NCBI RefSeq assembly: GCF_003947455.1 | Contig: NZ_QHJH01000061.1 | Coordinates: 1 to 37,468, forward strand | From: Streptomyces sp. WAC 04229 | GTDB lineage: Bacteria; Actinomycetota; Actinomycetes; Streptomycetales; Streptomycetaceae | Direction: 5' to 3' | DNA: 37,468 nucleotides | Part shown: one piece after another, positions 31,080-37,468 of the stretch | How positions within the stretch are numbered: position 1 is the first letter of the stretch | Layout: the number at the start of each line of letters is the position of its first letter | The notes under the pieces: model-generated | The model's input: the letters and a program-made list of their open reading frames with translations, nothing else | The model's database searches: none | What the model was told of the DNA's origin: nothing | Position numbers and translations under genes: made by a program

Positions 31080-31667
31080 TCAGCTGACGCGTTCCGCGTG
31101 GTGCTTGACGCCGCGGAGCTGGACCTCCGCCGGGAGGGACGGGAGGCCGGCCGAGTCCCGGGCGTGGGTCAGGGCCCCGGTGGTGAGGTCGTGCAGGGCG
31201 GTGCCGGGATCGACGTGGGGGGCCAGCAGCAGCCGGACGCGGGTCTTCGGGGCGTCGCGGCGTCCGGTGAGCCGGACCGCGGCCCGCTCCACCCCGTCCA
31301 CCCGGTCCGCCTCCCCGGCGAGGACGCCCTCCAGCGCCCGGCCGCGCACCGTCGCGGCCTCGCCGTCCCCGGTGTCGACGAGGACCTCGGTGAGCCGGCG
31401 GCGCCGCAGAACCGCGACCAGCCACCACAGGGCGAGCAGCAACAGCACGGCGAGCGCCGCGATGACGACCGGCCACCACCAGCCGGCGTCCCGCCAGCGG
31501 GTCCGCTCGGCGGTACTGAGCAGCACGTCGTGCGGCCCCTGGTGGACCCACCACGAGGGCGCGGGGAGATCGAACCCGACGGCGAGCACGGCGCCGCCGA
31601 GGGCGAGCAGGACCAGGCCCACGAGCCCGGTCAGCACACGGTCGACGGTCCTGAGCACCGCCCTCAC
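31080..31667 (-). CDS. amaP: AmaP-like alkaline shock membrane anchor
   Basis: A 195-residue protein with two N-terminal TM helices (VLTGLVGLVLLALGGAVLAV and WPVVIAALAVLLLLALWWLV) and a C-terminal cytosolic domain of alternating strands (VRLLLAPHVDPGTALHDL). This matches the Asp23 membrane-anchor topology. AmaP holds Asp23 at the membrane in staphylococci; assignment here rests on topology and on the two Asp23-family genes upstream. Its GTG overlaps the preceding stop as GTGA. Last gene of the cluster. Confidence 0.75.
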   Translation of the reverse strand: MRAVLRTVDRVLTGLVGLVLLALGGAVLAVGFDLPAPSWWVHQGPHDVLLSTAERTRWRDAGWWWPVVIAALAVLLLLALWWLVAVLRRRRLTEVLVDTGDGEAATVRGRALEGVLAGEADRVDGVERAAVRLTGRRDAPKTRVRLLLAPHVDPGTALHDLTTGALTHARDSAGLPSLPAEVQLRGVKHHAERVS

Positions 31668-32335
31668 CCCTTCCGGCCGGGACGCGCCACCCGCAGGGAC
31701 ACGGCAGGCGGGCGGGCCAGGCCGAGACCGCGCACCGCGTCGTCGAGCACGCCGTCCAGATCGGCCCGTACGTCGTCCAGTTCACGGAAGTGCGACAGCG
31801 CGCGCACGCGTGCCTTTCGGCGGCGCATCCGCACCCGGGCCGACTGCACCCCGGCGACCTCCATGGCCCGGTCGCGCAGCACGGTGGCGGCCGCGTCGCG
31901 GTGCAGTCCGGCGCGTACGTCCGGGTGGGTGCGCCGCATCGGCAGCACCCTGCGCAGGCCGGGGGTGAGCGCCAGCAGCAGGAGCCAGAGCCCGAGGGCC
32001 GCGGCGACCCCCGCGCCGACCAGTACCCACGTGTCGTCGAGGGGGCGCTCATCGAGCTGCCGGGCAAGGTCGCGGCGCCAGCCGAGGGCGTCGCGGCCGG
32101 TGCGGACGGCGACCACGTCGTAGAGGAAGGCCCCCGCGAGGAGCAGGACCAGGAGGGCGACGATGCCGGCGGGGACGCGGCGCGCGGACCAGAAGCGGTG
32201 GGCCGTTCCGCTCTCCGGGGCGTCGGGGACGTGCTTCTCCACGGCGGGCGGACCGGGCTGCTCGGGGCCGGGTTCCACGACCGGCGGACGCCGGGTGCTG
32301 CCCTCGGCCGCCTCGGGGCCCCGGGACTCGCTCAT
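31664..32335 (-). CDS. DUF6286-like two-TM protein of the Asp23 cluster
   Basis: A 223-residue protein. A Pro/Glu-rich cytosolic N-terminus (~1-45) precedes two TM helices (PAGIVALLVLLLAGAFLYDV and WVLVGAGVAAALGLWLLLLAL) and a basic cytosolic domain of ~90 residues with strand patterns like an AmaP/Asp23 fold (VRADLDGVLDDAVRGLGL). The DUF6286 name is from memory. It is coupled to both neighbours by 4-bp overlaps, which argues for stoichiometric assembly with them. Confidence 0.78.
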   Translation of the reverse strand: MSESRGPEAAEGSTRRPPVVEPGPEQPGPPAVEKHVPDAPESGTAHRFWSARRVPAGIVALLVLLLAGAFLYDVVAVRTGRDALGWRRDLARQLDERPLDDTWVLVGAGVAAALGLWLLLLALTPGLRRVLPMRRTHPDVRAGLHRDAAATVLRDRAMEVAGVQSARVRMRRRKARVRALSHFRELDDVRADLDGVLDDAVRGLGLARPPAVSLRVARPGRKG

Positions 32336-32715
32336 CGCGTCCTCCCCCGCCTCGCGCCGTACTCCCGCGCCAGGTGCAGCCGCTCCACCTGGACGGCGAC
32401 CTCCGGCACCGCCATGCCCACCAGCGTCCTCACCCGCTGCACGACTTGGTGACGCACCTGACCGCAGCGGGCGCCGATGTCGCACGGGTAGTCGAGTTCG
32501 AGGTGGACCCGGACGTGCGCGACGTCGTGGTGGACGGCCACGCTCGCGTGCGGGCGCGCGGCGTCCGGATGGAGCGGACCGACCGCCTCGCGGGCCGCCT
32601 GGGCGGCGACCTTGGCGACCACGCGGTCGGCGATCCGCGTGGCACCGCGCTCGCCGGCCGCGACGGCCGCCGGGGGTTCCAGGACCTCGCCGGCCCCACC
32701 GCTCACGCCGGTCAC
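32332..32715 (-). CDS. Asp23/Gls24-family protein (second copy)
   Basis: A 127-residue protein. TRIADRVVAKVAAQAAREAV opens the family fold, AVHHDVAHVRVHLELDYPC is the central strand pair, and GQVRHQVVQRVRTLVGMAVPEVAVQVERLHL is the helix-strand end. It is shorter than the other Asp23 here and lacks its acidic tail. The GTG overlaps the previous stop as GTGA and its stop overlaps the next ATG as ATGA. Confidence 0.85.
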   Translation of the reverse strand: MTGVSGGAGEVLEPPAAVAAGERGATRIADRVVAKVAAQAAREAVGPLHPDAARPHASVAVHHDVAHVRVHLELDYPCDIGARCGQVRHQVVQRVRTLVGMAVPEVAVQVERLHLAREYGARRGRTR

Positions 32716-32897
32716 CGCCGCCGGTCGTCGCGGGTGCGGAAGAAGTCACCCAGCTCCATGTCGCCCTCCAGGAGGCGGCCGACGACGAACCCGACCGCGC
32801 CGAGGGCCGCCACCAGCAGGAAGGCGCCGAATCCGCCGAAGTACCCGGCGAACCCCAGCGCCATGCCGGCGATCAGGCCGACCACGGCCATGCTCAT
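32712..32897 (-). CDS. Small Gly-rich two-TM protein of the Asp23 cluster
   Basis: A 61-residue protein: two hydrophobic, Gly/Ala-rich helices (MAVVGLIAGMALGFAGYFGG and FGAFLLVAALGAVGFVVGRL) and a charged C-terminus (GDMELGDFFRTRDDRRR). Topology resembles the DUF2273 proteins found beside Asp23 in Gram-positives. GGGGAG precedes the ATG. Confidence 0.8.
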   Translation of the reverse strand: MSMAVVGLIAGMALGFAGYFGGFGAFLLVAALGAVGFVVGRLLEGDMELGDFFRTRDDRRR

Positions 32898-32936
32898 GGT
32901 GCGCTCCCCTCGTTCACCGCTGCCTCGTCCTCCACG

Positions 32937-33416
32937 TCACTTGATCCGGGGCTCCGGTTCCTCGTCCTCCTCGTCGGGGAGCTTCACGTCGCTGACGGCG
33001 ATGTTGACCTCGACGACCTCGAGGCCGGTCATCCGCTCCACCGCGGCCACCACGTTCTCCCGCACGTCCCGCGCCACGTCCGCGATCGACACGCCGTACT
33101 CGACGACGATCTCCAGGTCGAGGGCGGTCTGCTTCTCCCCGACCTCGGCCTTCACTCCCCGTGTCACACCGGACTTGGTCCCGCCGGGCACCCGGTCGCG
33201 TACGGCGCCGAAGGTGCGTGACATGCCGCTGCCCATGGCGTGCACACCGGCGACGTCGCGTGCCGCCATTCCGGTGATCTTCTCGACGACGCCGTCGGCG
33301 ATGGTGGTCCTTCCCCGGCTCCCGGGGGCTTCACCGCCGCGCCGGATCTGGCCCTTGCCCGCACCGGGGGTCTCGATCGTGTCCTGCCCGGCCCGGTGGC
33401 TCTCCATGTCGGTCAT
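32937..33416 (-). CDS. Asp23/Gls24-family envelope stress protein
   Basis: A 159-residue protein, first in the cluster. After a disordered N-terminus (~1-35) comes the full Asp23 domain: GRTTIADGVVEKITGMAARD, VAGVHAMG, ALDLEIVVEYGVSIADVARD, ENVVAAVERMTGLEVVEVNI and the acidic tail DEEDEEPEP. Asp23 polymerises under the membrane and influences cell-envelope homeostasis in other Gram-positives. The ATG at 33416 has AAGGGA upstream; the frame continues far upstream but overlaps the divergent gene. Confidence 0.93.
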   Translation of the reverse strand: MTDMESHRAGQDTIETPGAGKGQIRRGGEAPGSRGRTTIADGVVEKITGMAARDVAGVHAMGSGMSRTFGAVRDRVPGGTKSGVTRGVKAEVGEKQTALDLEIVVEYGVSIADVARDVRENVVAAVERMTGLEVVEVNIAVSDVKLPDEEDEEPEPRIK

Positions 33417-33504
33417 GGCCGTACGTCCCTTCCGGTCGTAGTCCCTGCGACCACGGTAGTTCTGGTTGGGTCGCGGCGCGCCACGGATGCGGCAGGGTGG
33501 AGGA

Positions 33505-34290
33505 ATGACGACGGCGGACCGGTGGACGCGCACGATGCGGGAGCGGTTGGGGCTCGGCAGGCTGCTGCCGCTGGGCGGGCCCCGGGACGGGGCGTGGATC
33601 GCGGAACGTGCCGCGCGGGAGGTGCTGCTGGCGGCGGCCCGGGAGGTGGCCGGGGCGTGCCCCGGCGTTCTGCGCGTCGGGCTCGCGGACCCGAGGGACG
33701 TGCGGGAGCCGGCCGTACCGCCGCCGCTGGGCGCCCTGCCGCCCGGGCCGCTGCGGGTGACGGCCGACTTCACGGCGACGGTGGGCGGTGCGGCGGCGGC
33801 CGCGGAGCCGCTGCCGGCGACGGCCGCGCGGCTGCGGGCGGCGCTGGCGGAGGCGGCGGCCGACGGGCTCGGGCTCGCGGTGACGGACGTGGACCTGCGG
33901 GCGACGGGTCTGCTGGACACCCCCGCGGACGCGGCTTGCGGGCAGGAGCCACGGGGGTCTCGGCCGGACGACGGAACGGAGCCGGGGCCGGCCGACGCCA
34001 CCGCCGACGATGACGGGGGTGGCGTCGATGACGGGGACGAAGGGCGCGTCGCCCGGGCCGCGCTGGGGGTGCCGGGTGTGGTTCGGATGACCGGCGTACT
34101 GGGCCGTCCGGTCCATGTGACGGAGCCACCGGCGCGGGAGGGTGCCCTGCCGCGCCGCCATGTCCGGGTGGAGCTGGCGGTGGCGGCGGACCACCGGGCC
34201 GTGGAGGTGGCCCGGCGGGTCCGTGCGGCGGTGTCCGAGGCGCTGCCGGACCGGCCGTCGGTGGCGGTGGTGGTGACGGCGGTCGGCTGA
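33505..34290 (+). CDS. Divergent protein with possible degenerate Asp23-like modules
   Basis: A 261-residue soluble protein transcribed away from the Asp23 cluster. I do not recognise a named family. Its first part (IAERAAREVLLAAAREVAGA, CPGVLRVGL) and last part (RVARAALGVPGVVRMTGVLG, HVRVELAVAADHRAVEVARR, VRAAVSEALPDRPSVAVVVT) both follow the Asp23 order of helix, GV strand, long strand and helix-strand. An acidic Asp/Gly-rich linker (~170-190) joins them. The ATG at 33505, with GGTGGAGG upstream, is chosen over an in-frame start at 33466. Confidence 0.75.
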   Translation: MTTADRWTRTMRERLGLGRLLPLGGPRDGAWIAERAAREVLLAAAREVAGACPGVLRVGLADPRDVREPAVPPPLGALPPGPLRVTADFTATVGGAAAAAEPLPATAARLRAALAEAAADGLGLAVTDVDLRATGLLDTPADAACGQEPRGSRPDDGTEPGPADATADDDGGGVDDGDEGRVARAALGVPGVVRMTGVLGRPVHVTEPPAREGALPRRHVRVELAVAADHRAVEVARRVRAAVSEALPDRPSVAVVVTAVG

Positions 34291-34325
34291 GGCACCGGGC
34301 CGACCGCGCGCCGCGCCCCGTCCGA

Positions 34326-35129
34326 CTACTCCCCGAGCCCCGCCAGGTCGCGCAGGCGGCGTGCCTGGGCGGCCCGCTCCGCGGTGCGCTGGGTCTCGTA
34401 GTCGCGGTGCTGGGCGCCCTGGAGCAGGACCTTGGTCTCGACGACCGCGTCGCGCGGCGCGGCGAGGACCGCCGACACCAGGTCGTGCACGGCGCCGTCG
34501 AGCTGGTCCGCGGGTACGGCCAGGTTGGCCAGGCCGCTGTTCACGGCCTCCTCGGCCATGACGAAGCGCCCGGTCGCGCAGATCTCCAGCGCGCGGGCGT
34601 AGCCGACGAGGGAGACCAGGGGGTGCGTGCCGGTCAGGTCCGGCACCAGGCCCAGGCTGGTCTCGCGCATGGCGAACTGCACGTCGTCGGCGACGACCCG
34701 CAGGTCACAGGCGAGGGCCAGCTGGAAGCCCGCCCCGATGGCGTGCCCCTGCACGGCCGCGACGGACAGGATGTCGCCGCGCCGCCACCAGGTGAATCCC
34801 TCCTGGTACTCGGCGATGGCGTCGTCCAGCTCGGCGTCGCCGCCCCGCGCGAGGTCGATGAACGACGGTTCGCCGTCGAAGCCCTCGGGCGTGAACGCCT
34901 GCCGGTCGAGACCGGCCGAGAAGGACTTGCCCTCGGCCCGCAGCACCACGGCCCGGACGGAACCGGGCAGCAGCCGGCCGGCCTCGGCGAGCGCCCGCCA
35001 CAGAGCGGGGCTCTGCGCGTTGCGCTTGGCGGGGTTGGTCAGCGTCACCGTGGCGATCGCGTCGTCGACGGTGAGCCGCACGCCGTCCCGGTCGAGTGCG
35101 GGACCGGTGTCGTGGGCGGGCGAAGCCAT
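34326..35129 (-). CDS. Enoyl-CoA hydratase/isomerase-family protein
   Basis: A 267-residue crotonase-fold protein. SFSAGLD and QGHAIGAGFQLALACDLRV give the CoA/oxyanion-hole segments. In the second, the first catalytic Glu of true hydratases is Gln (GFQL); the second is kept (MRETSLGL). Hydration activity is therefore doubtful, and isomerase, hydrolase or decarboxylase chemistry is possible. The ATG has GGAGG upstream. The 157 bp from its start to gbn hold its promoter. Confidence 0.88.
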   Translation of the reverse strand: MASPAHDTGPALDRDGVRLTVDDAIATVTLTNPAKRNAQSPALWRALAEAGRLLPGSVRAVVLRAEGKSFSAGLDRQAFTPEGFDGEPSFIDLARGGDAELDDAIAEYQEGFTWWRRGDILSVAAVQGHAIGAGFQLALACDLRVVADDVQFAMRETSLGLVPDLTGTHPLVSLVGYARALEICATGRFVMAEEAVNSGLANLAVPADQLDGAVHDLVSAVLAAPRDAVVETKVLLQGAQHRDYETQRTAERAAQARRLRDLAGLGE

Positions 35130-35286
35130 GGGGCGCCTCCGAAAGGTGCGGTCGTCGTCCCCGCCGCACGCCGGCCCGCAGGCCGTGTGACGGCGGAGCT
35201 AAGTGACTGCACAGTAACCACCCGGACGGTCGGACGACCGACCGGGTGACCACCTTCACTGTCGGAGTCGAGGGGCCACCGGGGTG

Positions 35287-35508
35287 TCAGGCCGATGTGG
35301 CCTTTTTGCCCCGGGTAGCCCCGCCACGCCCTCGGAGCGTGACGCCCGACTCGCTGAGCATGCGGTGCACAAAGCCATACGAGCGGCCGGTTTCCTCGGC
35401 CAACGCCCGGATGCTCGCACCGGCGTCGTACTTCTTCTTCAGGTCTGCCGCGAGCTTGTCGCGCGCGGCGCCGGTAACCCGGCTGCCCTTCTTCAGAGTC
35501 TCGGCCAC
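35287..35508 (-). CDS. gbn: GATC-binding nucleoid-associated protein Gbn
   Basis: A 73-residue basic protein: AETLKKGSRVTGAARDKLAA, then a helix-turn-helix (YDAGASIRALAEETGRSYGF, VHRMLSESG) and a Lys/Arg/Gly-rich tail. Size and residues match what I remember of the Streptomyces coelicolor protein Gbn, which binds GATC-containing sites across the chromosome. The GTG at 35508 has GAGGAGG upstream and gives 73 residues; an in-frame ATG at 35574 lacks such a site. Upstream lie 334 bp with a hairpin, inverted repeats and a GATC cluster. Confidence 0.85.
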   Translation of the reverse strand: MAETLKKGSRVTGAARDKLAADLKKKYDAGASIRALAEETGRSYGFVHRMLSESGVTLRGRGGATRGKKATSA

Positions 35509-35630
35509 CCGTGCCTCCTCAAGGAAGTGCGCTCTGGTCTCCTCATGATCACCCCTTCCGCGCCTCCTGGCCACCCATTCGGCAAGGTCGATGAGTCAAG
35601 GATGTGACGACAGGAGCGTGTCCCCACATG

Positions 35631-35647
35631 TGGAATACAGAATTCCA
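35631..35647. repeat. Inverted repeat upstream of gbn
   Basis: TGGAAT (35631-35636) and ATTCCA (35642-35647) with a 5-bp spacer, about 120 bp before the gbn start, in an AT-richer patch. Possibly an operator or promoter element of gbn. Confidence 0.4.
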
Positions 35648-35707
35648 GAGATTCGCGCCCGTACCGCCGAACGGGTTTCCGCGCGTAATTCCAGGTCAGA
35701 AAGGCGT

Positions 35708-35744
35708 CGCGGCCGGCCCCCGGCAATGGGGGGGTCCGGCCGCG
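35708..35744 (-). terminator. Hairpin downstream of the ABC-F gene
   Basis: CGCGGCCGG (35708-35716) pairs perfectly with CCGGCCGCG (35736-35744), with extra C/G pairing inside. In the minus direction it is followed by CGACGCCTTTCT. It is the probable end of the ABC-F transcript, or a leader hairpin of gbn if transcription starts upstream. Confidence 0.6.
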
Positions 35745-35776
35745 AATTGGATGTAGGACGCACCTCTTGATGAGGA

Positions 35777-35842
35777 GATCTCACACAGATGGTGGATCAC
35801 GACTCGGCCGAATGATCCATACTCAGTGGATCATCCTTTCGA

Positions 35843-35844
<2 letters not shown>
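35777..35844. promoter_or_regulatory. Cluster of five GATC sites between gbn and the ABC-F gene
   Basis: GATC occurs at 35777, 35795, 35814, 35829 and 35841. Two are arms of a perfect inverted repeat, ATGATCCA (35812-35819) and TGGATCAT (35827-35834). The last site overlaps the ABC-F stop codon. GATC is the sequence I recall as Gbn target, and gbn is the next gene downstream. Confidence 0.55.
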
Positions 35845-37441
<1,597 letters not shown>

Positions 37442-37468
37442 GGTCAGACTCCTGGGGCGGGTGGGGGC

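Overview
The window is high-GC actinobacterial DNA, almost certainly from a Streptomyces chromosome. GC3-rich codon use, frequent GTG starts, GAGGAGG-type ribosome sites, an InhA-type FabI and a Gbn-type nucleoid protein all point there. From memory (not checked) the order serB, sixA-like, GntR/MFS pair, fabI-fabG, tldD-tldE, tyrS, moaA, acetate symporter, subtilases, DnaQ-like exonuclease, Asp23 cluster, gbn, ABC-F resembles the serB-to-gbn stretch of the S. coelicolor core. Most of the window is therefore ordinary core genome.

The exception is 8535-13996, a 5.46-kb integrated element of the pSAM2/AICE type. Its minus strand carries replication initiator, excisionase and tyrosine integrase in the order rep-xis-int. 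It sits inside the coding sequence of tldD, not in a tRNA gene. The left end supplies a substitute last 89 codons for tldD, so a full-length chimeric TldD (7278-8804) is kept. The native last 88 codons are displaced 5.46 kb away to 13997-14263, still overlapping tldE by ATGA and holding the tldE ribosome site. The substituted segment contains the Cys of the TldD metal site. The element is decaying: rep has two single-base deletions, and the XRE/TPR regulator gene has three frameshifts and a nonsense codon. No transfer gene is visible, while int and xis are intact. Its regulatory region also holds short collinear matches to the host DUF3099 gene and to a 36-bp promoter-like block downstream of that gene.

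Left flank (1-7277): serB; a SixA-like phosphatase; two small membrane proteins; a divergent MFS/GntR pair sharing a palindromic operator; a small secreted protein; and the fabG-fabI operon of type II fatty acid synthesis. Right flank (14260-25014): tldE, tyrS, a GlsB-type membrane protein, DUF3099, a small Cys/His protein behind a promoter-terminator unit, moaA, an actP-type symporter with its DUF485 partner, and two tandem secreted subtilases. Then 25069-30996: a CopD-like membrane protein, a DnaQ-BRCT exonuclease, a zinc-ribbon protein, SURF1, a GH15 glycosidase and an atypical SDR.

The last part (31080-37441) holds a five-gene minus-strand Asp23/AmaP envelope-stress cluster with 4-bp overlaps between four of its genes. 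It also holds a divergent gene with possible degenerate Asp23-like modules, an enoyl-CoA hydratase-family gene, gbn, and an ABC-F ATPase. A dense GATC cluster lies between gbn and the ABC-F gene.
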